In this document: piece by piece, positions 6,926 to 16,557 of the stretch
Layout: every line of letters starts with the position of its first letter
How positions within the stretch are numbered: the stretch's first letter is position 1
From: Rhodospirillaceae bacterium
Lineage (GTDB): Bacteria > Pseudomonadota > Alphaproteobacteria > UBA828
Length of the DNA stretch: 27,690 bases
Direction of reading: 5' to 3'
Assembly (NCBI GenBank): GCA_028819955.1
Contig: JAPPKP010000067.1
Span: 1-27,690 of the forward strand
Translations under genes and position numbers: made by a program
The notes under the pieces: model-generated
What the model was told of the DNA's origin: nothing
What the model saw: the letters and a program-made list of their open reading frames with translations, nothing else
Databases searched by the model: none

Positions 6926-7690
6926 TCAGCAGCCGGTGAATCGGGGAGGTCTCTTTTCCCGTGCCGCGGCCATGCCCTCGCGGGCATCGTCGGTCGAAAA
7001 ACACGCCACCGTCTCGCGCTTGAGCCTGGCGGAATCGAGCGTGCCCCGCGAGATGTCCGTGATCGCCTTCGAGGTGATGGCAAGGGAGAGCGGGGAGAGG
7101 GACGCAAGGTGCCCTGCGAACGCCTTCACCGTATCGGCAAAGTCGTCCCTGGCGCACAGCCAGTCGAGATACCCGGTCTCCAGGAGGCGGCGGGCGGGCA
7201 TGTCGCAGGAGGCAAGGAAAAGCTGACGGGCGGTTCCGGGACCCAGCTTCTCGATGAAACGGCGCAGGCCCGATTCATGGAAGACGAGTCCATAACGCGC
7301 CGGCGGCATGACCAGCTTCATGCCCTCGACGCCAATGCGGAAATCACAGGCAAGGGCAAGATCGGCGGCCGCTCCGTAAACGTTGCCGTTGAGCGCTGCG
7401 ACGGTCACCGGGCGCAGCGCCTCGACGCGATCGGCAAGACGCTCCACGGGATTGTCGGTCCAGTCCCGGGTCAGGATATCGCCGAGATCGACTCCGGCCG
7501 AGAAGGTCCTGGTGCCCGTGCCTGTGACGACGATCACCCTGAGCGAGGTGTCGGCATCAAGGACATCGAGGTCGCCGATCAGATCGTCGACCTCGGACAT
7601 CTTTAGAAGATTGTGCTTGTCCGGACGATCGAGCGTCACTGTGGCGACGGCACCCTCGCCGGACACACGCCAGGCCTTGTCAGCGCTCAT
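6926..7690 (-). CDS. Crotonase (enoyl-CoA hydratase/isomerase) family protein
   Basis: A 254-residue crotonase-fold protein acting on a CoA thioester. The first oxyanion-hole motif is TFSAGVDLGDI (62-72) and the second is NGNVYGAAADLALACDFRIG (101-120). The usual C-terminal end with EGMAAAREKRPPRFTG is present. Of the two glutamates that catalyse hydration in classical enoyl-CoA hydratase, the first aligns with D110 and the second with P130, so ordinary hydratase activity is doubtful. Another crotonase reaction such as isomerisation or thioester hydrolysis is more likely. Its ATG overlaps the stop of the upstream exonuclease III gene (ATGA), so the two are one operon read leftward. Confidence 0.85.
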   Translation of the reverse strand: MSADKAWRVSGEGAVATVTLDRPDKHNLLKMSEVDDLIGDLDVLDADTSLRVIVVTGTGTRTFSAGVDLGDILTRDWTDNPVERLADRVEALRPVTVAALNGNVYGAAADLALACDFRIGVEGMKLVMPPARYGLVFHESGLRRFIEKLGPGTARQLFLASCDMPARRLLETGYLDWLCARDDFADTVKAFAGHLASLSPLSLAITSKAITDISRGTLDSARLKRETVACFSTDDAREGMAAAREKRPPRFTGC

Positions 7691-8496
7691 CCGGGGAACT
7701 CGAGAGTGGCGACCACCGGAACATGGTCGCTCGGCTGGTCGTGCTCACGCAGGTGACGCAGTGTCTCGCAACTCCGCAGCGACGACACAAGGGCCGGTGT
7801 CACCCAGATGTGATCGAGACGGCGGCCATAGTCCTTTGCGGACCAGTCCCGGCCGCTCCTGTACGGCCACCACGAATAGAGCTTCTCGGAGGGCGGCACG
7901 AAATGCCGGGCACTGTCGGTCCAGTTATGGGAGGCGTAGAGACGCCCCAGAGCATCCACTTCCACCGGCGTGTGGGAGACGGCACGGATGAGTTTTTCGT
8001 GCGACCACACGTCGTTCTCCAGAGGTGCGATGTTGAGGTCGCCGGCAAGAATTCGCCGCGCGCCCGGTTCTTGCTCATCGGTGATCCAGTCCGTCACCTC
8101 CTCCAGGAAGTCCAGCTTGTGGGCGAATTTCTCATTGATCTCCGGATCCGGAATGGCGCCGCCCGCCGGCACGTAGATGTTGTCGAGTTGGAGGCCGTCG
8201 GGAAAGATCACCTGGACGTGGCGACCGTCGTCCCTGCCGCACCACGACAGCACGTTACTGCTGGCAAAGGCATGACGGCTCAGAATCGCCACGCCGTTGC
8301 GCCCCTTGAACCCGGCGATGACGACATGCGGCCAGCCTGCCTCCTGAAACGTGTCGAAAGGAAAGGTGGCGTCGGCTGTCCTGGTCTCCTGGAGACACAG
8401 CACGTCGGGCCGATAGTCATCCAGAAATCCCAGCACCTGGTCTATCCGCAGACGTACGGAGTTGATGTTCCAGGTGGCGATGGTGAAGCGCGTCAT
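7687..8496 (-). CDS. xth: Exodeoxyribonuclease III (AP endonuclease)
   Basis: A 268-residue EEP-family nuclease for base-excision repair: it cleaves DNA 5' to abasic sites and has 3' exonuclease activity, with Mg. Diagnostic motifs in order are ATWNINSVRLR (7-17), LQETR with the metal-binding E37, NGVAILSR, the GDLNIAP loop with the catalytic D and N, DHIWVTPAL, and SDHVPV with the catalytic His near the C-terminus. The preferred start gives MTRFTIATWNINS, the normal N-terminus. An in-frame start 33 bases upstream would add an unneeded extension. It is co-transcribed with the crotonase gene. Divergent from it, across 215 bases, is a SufR-like regulator. Confidence 0.93.
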   Translation of the reverse strand: MTRFTIATWNINSVRLRIDQVLGFLDDYRPDVLCLQETRTADATFPFDTFQEAGWPHVVIAGFKGRNGVAILSRHAFASSNVLSWCGRDDGRHVQVIFPDGLQLDNIYVPAGGAIPDPEINEKFAHKLDFLEEVTDWITDEQEPGARRILAGDLNIAPLENDVWSHEKLIRAVSHTPVEVDALGRLYASHNWTDSARHFVPPSEKLYSWWPYRSGRDWSAKDYGRRLDHIWVTPALVSSLRSCETLRHLREHDQPSDHVPVVATLEFPG

Positions 8497-8711
8497 GATG
8501 GTGCGCAAACTAGCCGGGCCGGGGCACATCGTCCACGCCGCCCCTGCCGATTTCGGCGTTGCACCGGCCGCCTTTCCACCCGCCCCAAGACAGGAGATCC
8601 GTCATGGACATGCGACCGGTGCGCCTCGACTCCTGACGCATCAGGGTTCGAATCAGGGGCATGGCCGTGCAGGCAACTTGACCATGATGGGCGCATGCAT
8701 CACTGTGCCTT

Positions 8712-9362
8712 ATGGCCCAGATCAGGAGACATGCACGGCAAAGGATCCTGTTTCTGCTGAAGACGCAGGGGCCGATGTCAGCATCAACTCTTGCTTCCCA
8801 TCTGGACATCAGCACCGTCGCCGTTCGCCAGCACCTGAGACGTCTGCATACGGATCGCCTGACCGACTATCGGGAATCCTGGTCGGGCGTCGGTCGCCCG
8901 GCAAGGATCTGGGCCCTGACGTCGAGAGGGAACGGCGAGTTTCCGGACAACCATCTCGATCTTTCCGAAGCACTCCTTCGTGGCGTACGCAAGGTCTTCG
9001 GCGCCTCGGGGTTGAGAAAGCTGATCACGGCCTATCGCCGAGAGACGACAGAAAGGTATCGTTCCTTCATCGAGCCCGGCAGTTCCACGGAGGACCGTCT
9101 CGCTGTCCTCGCCGATCAGCGCACGGCCGACGGTTTCATGGCCGAGTGGCACCGGGAAGATGGCGGCAGTCATATCTTCATCGAGAGTCACTGTTCCATC
9201 GCCGCTGCCGCGCGAACGTGCAACGAACTGTGCACGGCGGAACTCTTCATGTTCCAGAATATTCTCGGGCGCAAGGTGAAGGTCGAACGAATCGACCACC
9301 TGTTGTCCGGGAGCGATCGCTGCTGCTACCGGATCACCCCGGCCGCGGACTACAGATCCTGA
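8712..9362 (+). CDS. SufR-like winged-helix regulator with Fe-S cysteines
   Basis: A 216-residue regulator of the COG2345/SufR type. Residues 6-70 form a winged helix-turn-helix (STLASHLDISTVAVRQHLRRL, then GRPARIWALT), and the C-terminal half is a sensor domain. Its cysteines are C161, C170, C174, C204 and C205. C161 and C174 have the C-x12-C spacing of SufR cluster ligands, and C204/C205 sits where the last ligand lies (GSDRCCYRI). The usual third cysteine of the LPDC type is replaced by a lysine-rich GRKVKVER. I infer a [4Fe-4S]-sensing repressor, with C170 or C205 possibly substituting. No suf genes adjoin it; the nearest Fe-S genes are at 18.5-21.9 kb. No clear ribosome site precedes the ATG. 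Confidence 0.75.
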   Translation: MAQIRRHARQRILFLLKTQGPMSASTLASHLDISTVAVRQHLRRLHTDRLTDYRESWSGVGRPARIWALTSRGNGEFPDNHLDLSEALLRGVRKVFGASGLRKLITAYRRETTERYRSFIEPGSSTEDRLAVLADQRTADGFMAEWHREDGGSHIFIESHCSIAAAARTCNELCTAELFMFQNILGRKVKVERIDHLLSGSDRCCYRITPAADYRS

Positions 9363-9383
9363 CGGGATCGGGACGGGCCTGAC

Positions 9384-12107
9384 TCAGGGTGACCCCGACC
9401 GCAGGTGGGCGAATTCGGATTCCAGGCCATGCCGTGCGCGGTCGAGGCGCTCCTGCAGGTCGACGGCGTCCGTCGATCCGGTGAGCCTGACAAGGCGTTC
9501 GGTGAAGGTGCCGGAGGGGTCCAGGGACACGTCACCCAGGGCGCACTCCGTGAACGCACGCACGCAGAGCAACAGAGTCCTCGCAGCGGCAAGGTCAGGG
9601 GAAGGCGCAATCATGTCGAAGAGCCACTCCGGCAGATCGATCACCTCCCCGTCCAGCGAAAGAGGGTCGGTTGCGGCTCCGGACCGGGCACGGGCAATAT
9701 CCCGGTCGACCTCGTCACCGAAGGATCCCGTCGCCGCGACGACCCTGGCATCGGCCAGAGCGAACCGGGTCTCTGCGGACGAATCCGCGCCGCAGCGTTT
9801 CTGCAGTCCTTCGAGACTCAACGTCCGCGAGTCGGCACCGTCCGGCGCAAGAAGGCCGAGTCTGACCTGAAAGAGGGAGCCGGCATTGGTGGTGACAGTC
9901 AACGCCGTCATCAGGCGTTGCACCAGCCTGTCAGTCCATGTCCGCGCGCCGAGCGGTCTCGGTCCATCGGAGCGTGCCTCCGGGTCGCCGTGATGATGAA
10001 CGATGGCAAGATCGATGGCCGCTCCGAAGGCCGGCGTGCGCCTGCCGTAGCGTCCCGTTGCCAGAATGGCCAGCGCGCCACCCCGCAAGCAGCCGTGCCG
10101 CTCAACAAACCAGGCAGCCGAACGGCAGAAGAGATGACTGATGACCACATCACGCAGGTCGGCGAGGCCATTCAGGACTCCTGCGGAATCGCAATCGCCT
10201 TCGAGGAGACGGACCGCCAGTCGAAACTCGCGATCATGGAACCAGCGACGGACCCGATCGAGCAGATCCTCCTCGTGTTCCGCCAAGCCGAGGTAGGTTG
10301 CGAGGTCCTCATCCAGAAGGCGCTTCGAGGGGAGCGGTTCGCTGAACTCGCTGGCGAGGGCGTAGTCAAGGAGTACGGGAGACGCGCCGAGCATGGCAGC
10401 AAGGCGTGGAGACGTTGCCATGATGCCGGCCAGGAGATCGATGAGGTGCGGATGACGTTCCAGGAGGGAGAAGATCCGCACTCCGGCAGGCAAGCGGCAT
10501 AGAAAGTCATGAAATGCCTGAAAGGCCCGGTCAGGATCCCCGGTCGCTGCCAGCCCGGCCAGCAGACGCGGGAGGAGCGATTCGACAAGTTCGCGTGACC
10601 GTTCGTGACGCAGGGCACGGACTTCGCCAGCGCGCCAGGCACCGAGGCGGGCGGCCATTCCGGCGCAGTCCACAAACCCCATGTCCTGCAATGTCACGAC
10701 CAGGTCTCCTCCCTGGGCTGCAGGCGCCGGCTGGGCCTCGTCATCCGATTCGAAGAAACGGCTGTAGTGGCGTTCCACCGAGTGCAGGACATCCTCGAGA
10801 TGATCGGCGAATGCCTTGCGGTCACGATATGCGAGGAATGTCGCGACGTGATCGAGGCTTCCCGGGGTGCCGGGAATCTCGTGTGTCTGCGCATTGTCGA
10901 TCATCTGCAGGTGGTGCTCGACGCGGCGCAGTTCACCGTACGCCTCGGTGAGGTCGAGGCGTGTCTGGCGATCGATAAGCGACGCCTCGCAGAGGGCGTC
11001 AAGGGCATCGCAGGTTGCCCGCCGGCGCAGGTCGGGCATGCGGCCCCCAAAGATCAGCTGGTGCGCCTGGGCATGAAACTCGATCTCCCGTATGCCACCG
11101 CGGCCGAGCTTGAGATTGTGACCGGGGATGCGGATGACCTCTCCGCCCCGCGCCGCATGAATCTTCCTGCGGATCGAGTGAATGTCCCTGATCGCCTCGA
11201 AATCCAGGTGGCGGCGCCACACGAAGGGGCTGAGCCGTGCCAGGAAGGCCTCGCCCGCCTCCAGGTCGCCGGCGACCGGGCGTGCCTTGATCATTGCCGA
11301 GCGTTCCCAGTTCTGGCCAAGACTCTCGTAGTAGAGTTCCGCGGAATCGACTGACATGGCGAGCGGCGTGGCGCGAGGGTCGGGCCGCAGCCTGAAATCC
11401 GTCCTCAAGGCGAAACCGTCGGCCGTGGGTTCCTGGAGCAGCCTGATGAAACTCCGGACGAGGCGCACCGAGATCGCCAGAGAGTCGGGGCCAAAGCGGG
11501 CAAACCGTTCATCGTCCCACAGCGCTATGAGATCGATGTCGCTTGAGTAATTCAGTTCGCGACCTCCGAGCTTGCCCAGAGCAAGAACGATGAAGCCACT
11601 CTCCCTTGCAGGATCGTCGCTCCGGGCGTCACCACCTGGGATACCGGCGAGGAGGTGGGCCGTGGCGACACGACAGGCCGTTTCAGCGTATTCGGAGAGG
11701 GCTTGAGTGACCTCCCGCCAATGCCACAACCGGGATATGTCGCCCAGCGCCACCGCCACCGCGATCATGGCCCGCGCGTGGCGCAGCCGGCGCGCGAGGT
11801 CGTTTCCTGCCCCATCCCGGGCGAGACCTGCGAGAGCGGCCCGCACGCTGGCCTCGGGGCCTTCGCTCGCCCAGAGCGAGACGACTCCCGGATGCCGCAC
11901 GAGACAGCGAGCCAGATACGGGCTGTTGCCGAACACGGCATCGAGAAGGGCACTTCCGGTGGCATCACGGCTCAACTCATGCGACACTTCCCTGACTTCG
12001 GGCAGGAGATCGCAGGCAGCCAGCCAGCGTTCCCGCCGCACGATTGCCTGTTCCCTGTCGTATGGCTCCGGCAGGGTGGTGATCTCTTCAAGGGTCCGGA
12101 AGGTCAT
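9384..12107 (-). CDS. glnE: Glutamine synthetase adenylyltransferase GlnE with degenerate C-terminal domain
   Basis: A 907-residue GlnE homologue, the bifunctional enzyme that removes (N-terminal domain) and adds (C-terminal domain) AMP on glutamine synthetase. The N-terminal nucleotidyltransferase site is intact: LGKLGGRELNYSSDIDL with D190 and D192, and RTDFRLRPDP with D237. It is followed by GQNWERSAMIKARPVAGD and GRGGIREIEF. In the C-terminal domain the matching motif reads ATGRYGRRTPAFGAAIDLA. There the first aspartate is A697 and only D699 remains, and the VDMRLRPSG-type strand reads QVRLGLLAPDG with R749. The WTWE motif is also gone. Adenylylation is therefore probably lost. The start at 12107 (MTFRTLEEITTLP) leaves 63 bases to the divergent gene; an upstream in-frame start at 12221 would overlap it. 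Confidence 0.93.
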   Translation of the reverse strand: MTFRTLEEITTLPEPYDREQAIVRRERWLAACDLLPEVREVSHELSRDATGSALLDAVFGNSPYLARCLVRHPGVVSLWASEGPEASVRAALAGLARDGAGNDLARRLRHARAMIAVAVALGDISRLWHWREVTQALSEYAETACRVATAHLLAGIPGGDARSDDPARESGFIVLALGKLGGRELNYSSDIDLIALWDDERFARFGPDSLAISVRLVRSFIRLLQEPTADGFALRTDFRLRPDPRATPLAMSVDSAELYYESLGQNWERSAMIKARPVAGDLEAGEAFLARLSPFVWRRHLDFEAIRDIHSIRRKIHAARGGEVIRIPGHNLKLGRGGIREIEFHAQAHQLIFGGRMPDLRRRATCDALDALCEASLIDRQTRLDLTEAYGELRRVEHHLQMIDNAQTHEIPGTPGSLDHVATFLAYRDRKAFADHLEDVLHSVERHYSRFFESDDEAQPAPAAQGGDLVVTLQDMGFVDCAGMAARLGAWRAGEVRALRHERSRELVESLLPRLLAGLAATGDPDRAFQAFHDFLCRLPAGVRIFSLLERHPHLIDLLAGIMATSPRLAAMLGASPVLLDYALASEFSEPLPSKRLLDEDLATYLGLAEHEEDLLDRVRRWFHDREFRLAVRLLEGDCDSAGVLNGLADLRDVVISHLFCRSAAWFVERHGCLRGGALAILATGRYGRRTPAFGAAIDLAIVHHHGDPEARSDGPRPLGARTWTDRLVQRLMTALTVTTNAGSLFQVRLGLLAPDGADSRTLSLEGLQKRCGADSSAETRFALADARVVAATGSFGDEVDRDIARARSGAATDPLSLDGEVIDLPEWLFDMIAPSPDLAAARTLLLCVRAFTECALGDVSLDPSGTFTERLVRLTGSTDAVDLQERLDRARHGLESEFAHLRSGSP

Positions 12108-12170
12108 GTCGGCACCAGCAAGCACTCCGTCAACCGTGGTCAGACTGGCCGGTACGGTCAAGTGGCTCCC

Positions 12171-15100
12171 GTGCGGTATGCGGCAATTGTAGGCCGTCGC
12201 CTGCTGCGGACCCTCATCCACGGTCTGGGGATTCTCGCAGGACTGATCGTTCTGGTGCTTCTGGGTCTTGCCTGGAGGCTCCAGGACGGACCGATCGTTC
12301 TCGGTCCGGCAACGCCCTGGGTCATGGGGATGATCGAAAGGAGCGTCCCGGACTTCTCCTTTCGGGCGTCCGATGCCGCTCTCTCCGGCGGTGATTGGCG
12401 GACAACCTACGGCCTCAGTCTTTCTGACGTCCAGGTCCTCGACAAGGAAGGTGGAATCGTCTTCGAGTCACGCGACATCGAACTTGACATGTCCCTGCCG
12501 TCACTGATCGAGGCGGAGTTGCGGCCTGTTGGCATCACGATCGACGGGGCCAGGATCCTGTTGGTCCGGGAAATCAACGGCAACATCAACTATGCGCTGG
12601 CCGACTCGCTGACAGACGCATCGCCGGAGACCTCGTTTCTCGATTGGTTTCTCCACGCCGGTTCCAAGCCACCCCTGGACCGTTTGCATCATGTCCGTTT
12701 CGATGGGGCCGACATCACCCTTGAAGACCTGGGCAGCGGTCATTCCTGGAATGCACCCGAGTCCCTTCTCGTCATCGCGCGCGACGACGAGGCCATGCGC
12801 ATAGACCTCGAAACTGTTCTCGTCTCCGAAGCCGGGCTGCTTCCTCTCGAACTCGCCGCAGTTCACCAGCGAGGGACGTCGCACATCGACGTGTCCGGCG
12901 AGTTGATGAATCTCGACCTCGCATCGCTTCAGGGAATCATGCCGTCGCTGGGTGATCTCTCCGACTCGATGATTTTGCTTGATGCCTCTTTCCAACTTGC
13001 CCTCGACGATGAACTGGAGCTGGCACAGGGATCCTTCGTTCTCGGCACCGGAGGTGGGCGTCTCGCCATGCCGGGCATTTTCGGGAATCCGATCGAGCTC
13101 GGCCCCACGACACTGGCGGGACGCCTCCTGCCCGCCTTCGGGGGACTGGAGATCAGCTACCTTGTCGCGGGTATCGAGGAAGGAAGCCTTGAGGCGGACC
13201 TGGCAGTGAACGGCTGGGCCGAGGACTCCACCATCGAGTGGACCCTCGCCGTCGCCGACCTGCCGGTCGACCATCTTTCCCGTTACTGGCCCGTCGTCGC
13301 CGCGCCGCCGGCGCGGCACTGGATCGTCAACAACCTCTCGAACGGTGTCATCCGGGAGGGCACACTGGGCATGCGCTCCACGCTTGGCGACCTCGCTTCG
13401 GGTGATCCTCCGACGACAGACCTGGGGATCACGGTCGATGTCGACGGTGTCACGATCGACTATCTGCATGGCATGCCACCCCTTGCCGGCGTCGACGGTG
13501 ACGTCACCATTGCCGGAGACGCAGTCACCATCGAAACGTCCGGCGGCAGCATCGGCGCGATCACGGCCGGACGAGGTCTCGTCACACTGGACGGATTCGA
13601 TGGCGTGTTGGAAATCCGTGTCGATCTCGCCGGCCCGATCCGGGATGTACTGGCCGTCACTGCCCATGAACCGCTGTCCCACTCTTCACATGAACGGTTT
13701 GATCCCGACACGATCGCCGGATCGCTGTCCGGCACCCTGGACGTCACTGTCGCAGACCTGGTCGCGCCCGGAACAGACGACATCGGCTATCGCTTTGCCG
13801 GCAGTCTTGACGGTCTCGGCCTTCCCGTCGCCGGCTACCAGGCCACCGGGGGCAACGGCACATTCTCCTTTGCGGAGCCCGGTGTGATTGACGTCAACGG
13901 AGAGCTGCAGCTCAACGGCGTGCCTGTGGCTGGCGCCTGGCGGCTGGCACTCGCTGGCAACGCCGAGGTGCGCGAGAGGCTGGAGATCACGGCCCGCATG
14001 GATGAGATTCAACGTACCACACTCGGCCTTGTTGATCCCTTCGCGTCCACCGGGAGCGTAGATGTCACCGCCTCGAGGACCGTTTCCGGGAACGGTACGA
14101 TCACATGGAGCGTGGATGCGGACCTTCGGCATCTCGCCTTCGGCCCTCACACCCCTGTCGGAACCAAGTCGGCAGGCGAACCCGGATCCGCTCACCTTCT
14201 TGCAAGCGTGGAAGACGGCACTTTCGTGATCCGCGCACTCGACGTCCAGGCGGGAAGCATTGTGGCCCGTGCAGCCGGAACCGTCGCGCCGCACTCCGTG
14301 CATCTTGATGTGGAAAGACTGGCGTTCGGTCGCACGGATGTCACGGGCACGCTCGACATTTCACCAGACGGCCTCTATTCCATCACAATCGATGCGGGAT
14401 CGATCGACATGGTCCCGCTGGGCGACAATGACGGAACGACCGGGATACTGCCTCGCCTGAAGGTCGCAGGCACGGTCAACCGCCTGTGGACGACGGACGA
14501 CCGGCTGGTGCGCAACCTTGTCTTCGACGCCGACTTTGACGACAACAGGTTTGAAAGCCTCAATGCCGCCGGAGAGATCGAGGGCGGATCGCTGGTGGCC
14601 CTGCAGATCTGGCGGGTATCACAAGATGAACGCCGGTTCGATTACCGCGCCGAGGACATGGGCGATACCGTGCGGGTGTTTGCCGGAATGGACAACATCC
14701 ATGGAGGTGAACTTGCGGTCAAGGGCTGGTTCGATGAATCACGTACTCCATCGGTCGTCATCGGCACCGTCACGGCCGACCGCTTCGCAGTGCATGACGC
14801 ACCCGCCCTGGCGCATCTCTTCGCCGCCGCTTCCCTGCCCGGTCTGGTCAACATCCTGAACAACCAGGGCCTCGTCTTCAATGCAGCCCTGCTTCCCTTC
14901 CGTCAGGAAGGCGAACGGCTCACCGTCTCGGATGGACGTCTCTACGGGCAGGGAATCAGAATTCTCCTCGACGGCGACATCCACACCGATCAGGAACAGG
15001 TCAGTCTCGCTGGCACCATGGTGCCGACGAATCCCCTCAACACCGTGTTCGGGAAAATCCCCCTGCTGGGCGACATCATCACCGGGACCGAAGACGACGG

Positions 15101-15239
15101 CGGCATCTTTGCATTCACCTTCAACGTCGACGGATCGGCCGACGATCCGGACATTCGTGTCAACCCTCTCTCCATCCTCGCACCTGGCATTCTGCGCAAG
15201 CTCTTCACCGAGTCGCCCCGGGGACGAACAGACCCCTGA
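12171..15239 (+). CDS. YhdP/AsmA-like envelope protein (DUF3971)
   Basis: A protein of about 1022 residues with one N-terminal transmembrane segment (about 11-35, LLRTLIHGLGILAGLIVLVL) followed by a very long periplasmic part made of repetitive beta strands. It ends in the AsmA-type region AGTMVPTNPLNTVFGKIPLLGDI. This is the YhdP/TamB-like class thought to bridge inner and outer membranes and carry phospholipids. The position beside glnE and facing tyrS is usual in alphaproteobacteria. The start is uncertain: GTG at 12171 gives VRYAAIVGRRLLRTL, and GTG at 12162 is also in frame. Longer upstream starts would run through the glnE coding region and are rejected. No strong ribosome site is visible. 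Confidence 0.82.
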   Translation: MRYAAIVGRRLLRTLIHGLGILAGLIVLVLLGLAWRLQDGPIVLGPATPWVMGMIERSVPDFSFRASDAALSGGDWRTTYGLSLSDVQVLDKEGGIVFESRDIELDMSLPSLIEAELRPVGITIDGARILLVREINGNINYALADSLTDASPETSFLDWFLHAGSKPPLDRLHHVRFDGADITLEDLGSGHSWNAPESLLVIARDDEAMRIDLETVLVSEAGLLPLELAAVHQRGTSHIDVSGELMNLDLASLQGIMPSLGDLSDSMILLDASFQLALDDELELAQGSFVLGTGGGRLAMPGIFGNPIELGPTTLAGRLLPAFGGLEISYLVAGIEEGSLEADLAVNGWAEDSTIEWTLAVADLPVDHLSRYWPVVAAPPARHWIVNNLSNGVIREGTLGMRSTLGDLASGDPPTTDLGITVDVDGVTIDYLHGMPPLAGVDGDVTIAGDAVTIETSGGSIGAITAGRGLVTLDGFDGVLEIRVDLAGPIRDVLAVTAHEPLSHSSHERFDPDTIAGSLSGTLDVTVADLVAPGTDDIGYRFAGSLDGLGLPVAGYQATGGNGTFSFAEPGVIDVNGELQLNGVPVAGAWRLALAGNAEVRERLEITARMDEIQRTTLGLVDPFASTGSVDVTASRTVSGNGTITWSVDADLRHLAFGPHTPVGTKSAGEPGSAHLLASVEDGTFVIRALDVQAGSIVARAAGTVAPHSVHLDVERLAFGRTDVTGTLDISPDGLYSITIDAGSIDMVPLGDNDGTTGILPRLKVAGTVNRLWTTDDRLVRNLVFDADFDDNRFESLNAAGEIEGGSLVALQIWRVSQDERRFDYRAEDMGDTVRVFAGMDNIHGGELAVKGWFDESRTPSVVIGTVTADRFAVHDAPALAHLFAAASLPGLVNILNNQGLVFNAALLPFRQEGERLTVSDGRLYGQGIRILLDGDIHTDQEQVSLAGTMVPTNPLNTVFGKIPLLGDIITGTEDDGGIFAFTFNVDGSADDPDIRVNPLSILAPGILRKLFTESPRGRTDP

Positions 15240-15303
15240 CCGGGAACGCGCGCGACGCACCCTGCCAGTTGTCCTGCGCAGGTCCGTCGCCTGCCCTTTG
15301 CGG

Positions 15304-16557
15304 TCAGGAATCAGGCACGATGAGTGCGTGACGCTTGCGGCCGGCGGAAAGCTTGACCGCGCCGTCGTTGAGATCGGTACGGGTTATCTTCAGAAACTCG
15401 TCGGAAATGACGGTGTCGTTGAGGCGGGCGCCACCACCCCGGATGAGTCGGCGGGCGTCCGAGCGGGTCGCGGCGAGACCAACGCGATGGAACGCCTCGA
15501 AGGCCACCAGCCCGTCATCGAAACAGGCCTGCGGGAGCGTCGTCACTGGCAGGCCCCGCGACATTCCCCCTTCCTCGAAGGTGCTTCGGGCGGTTGCCGA
15601 ACAGCGAACCGCCTCGGCCTCCCCGTGGCACAGGCGGGTCGCCTCATTGGCGAGGACCTTCTTGGCCTCGTTGATCTCCGCGCCCTCGAGACTCTCGAGA
15701 CGGACGATTTCGTCGATTGAAAGATCGGTGAACAGGCGAAGAAAGCGACCGACGTCACCGTCCTCGGTGTTCCTCCAGAACTGCCAGAAATCCCAAGGCG
15801 AACGCATGCCTGCATCGAGCCACACGGCACCCTTTGCCGTCTTGCCCATCTTGGCGCCCGTTGCTGTCGTGATAAGCGGCGTCGTCAGTCCGAAGAGCGG
15901 TGCATCCACCAGGCGGCGTCCAAGTTCGACGCCGTTGACAATGTTGCCCCACTGGTCAGATCCGCCCATCTGCAGCGTACATCCGAAACGTCGCTGCAGC
16001 TCCACGAAGTCGTAGGCCTGGAGGATCATGTAATTGAACTCGAGAAACGACAGGGGCTGTTCGCGTTCCAGCCTGGACTTCACCGAATCCATCGACAGCA
16101 TGCGGTTGACCGAAAAATGGCGCCCCACGGTGCGCAGGAACGGAACGTAGAGAAGCTCCGAGAGCCATTCGTCGTTGTCGACCATCACGGCATCCGTGGC
16201 CCCGTCGCCGAACGCGAGGTACCTCGAGAACACCTTCCTGATACTCGTCTTGTTCGCGGCGATGGCCTCATCATCGAGCAGCGGCCGCACCTCGTCGCGA
16301 AACGAGGGATCACCGACCTTCGTGGTGCCTCCACCCATGAGAACGATGGGCTTGTGACCGCACCGCTGCAGGTGCCGCAGCAGCATGATCGGGACCATGC
16401 TGCCGACGTGGAGACTGGGCGCCGTGCAATCGAAACCGATGTAGCCGACCAATGTGCCGGCTGCAGCCTTCTCGTCGAGGGCTTGCGTGTCGGTGCACTG
16501 GTGCATGAACCCGCGGTCGATGATTGTCCGCAGGAATTCGGAGGCGGGACTGTTCAT
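15304..16557 (-). CDS. tyrS: Tyrosyl-tRNA synthetase
   Basis: A 417-residue class I aminoacyl-tRNA synthetase charging tRNA-Tyr. The HIGH-type motif is HVGSM (50-54) after GFDCTAPSL. The tyrosine pocket includes QAYDFVEL and [13 protein letters not shown] (197-209). The KMSKS-type loop is KMGKT (236-240). The C-terminal S4 RNA-binding domain covers about 350-417 ([18 protein letters not shown]). Length is normal for the bacterial TyrRS of the KMSKS type. It is convergent with the YhdP-like gene across 64 bases and divergent from anmK across 110 bases. I see no T-box or other leader structure. Confidence 0.96.
   Translation of the reverse strand: MNSPASEFLRTIIDRGFMHQCTDTQALDEKAAAGTLVGYIGFDCTAPSLHVGSMVPIMLLRHLQRCGHKPIVLMGGGTTKVGDPSFRDEVRPLLDDEAIAANKTSIRKVFSRYLAFGDGATDAVMVDNDEWLSELLYVPFLRTVGRHFSVNRMLSMDSVKSRLEREQPLSFLEFNYMILQAYDFVELQRRFGCTLQMGGSDQWGNIVNGVELGRRLVDAPLFGLTTPLITTATGAKMGKTAKGAVWLDAGMRSPWDFWQFWRNTEDGDVGRFLRLFTDLSIDEIVRLESLEGAEINEAKKVLANEATRLCHGEAEAVRCSATARSTFEEGGMSRGLPVTTLPQACFDDGLVAFEAFHRVGLAATRSDARRLIRGGGARLNDTVISDEFLKITRTDLNDGAVKLSAGRKRHALIVPDS

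Noticed and set aside
9405..10502. Long plus-strand open frame opposite glnE
   Set aside because: It is an antisense shadow of a confidently identified gene; its composition is Arg/Gly-rich and no domain is visible. The same applies to other long frames opposite yhdP, tyrS, anmK, livG and livM.
11655..12170. N-terminal extension of the YhdP-like gene by about 172 codons upstream of 12171
   Set aside because: It runs antisense through the glnE coding region, has no domain or signal, and would bury the transmembrane anchor inside the protein. The GTG near 12171 gives a normal N-terminus.
15240..15303. Looked for a bidirectional terminator between the YhdP-like gene and tyrS
   Set aside because: Only very short GC self-complementarity and no T run on either strand.
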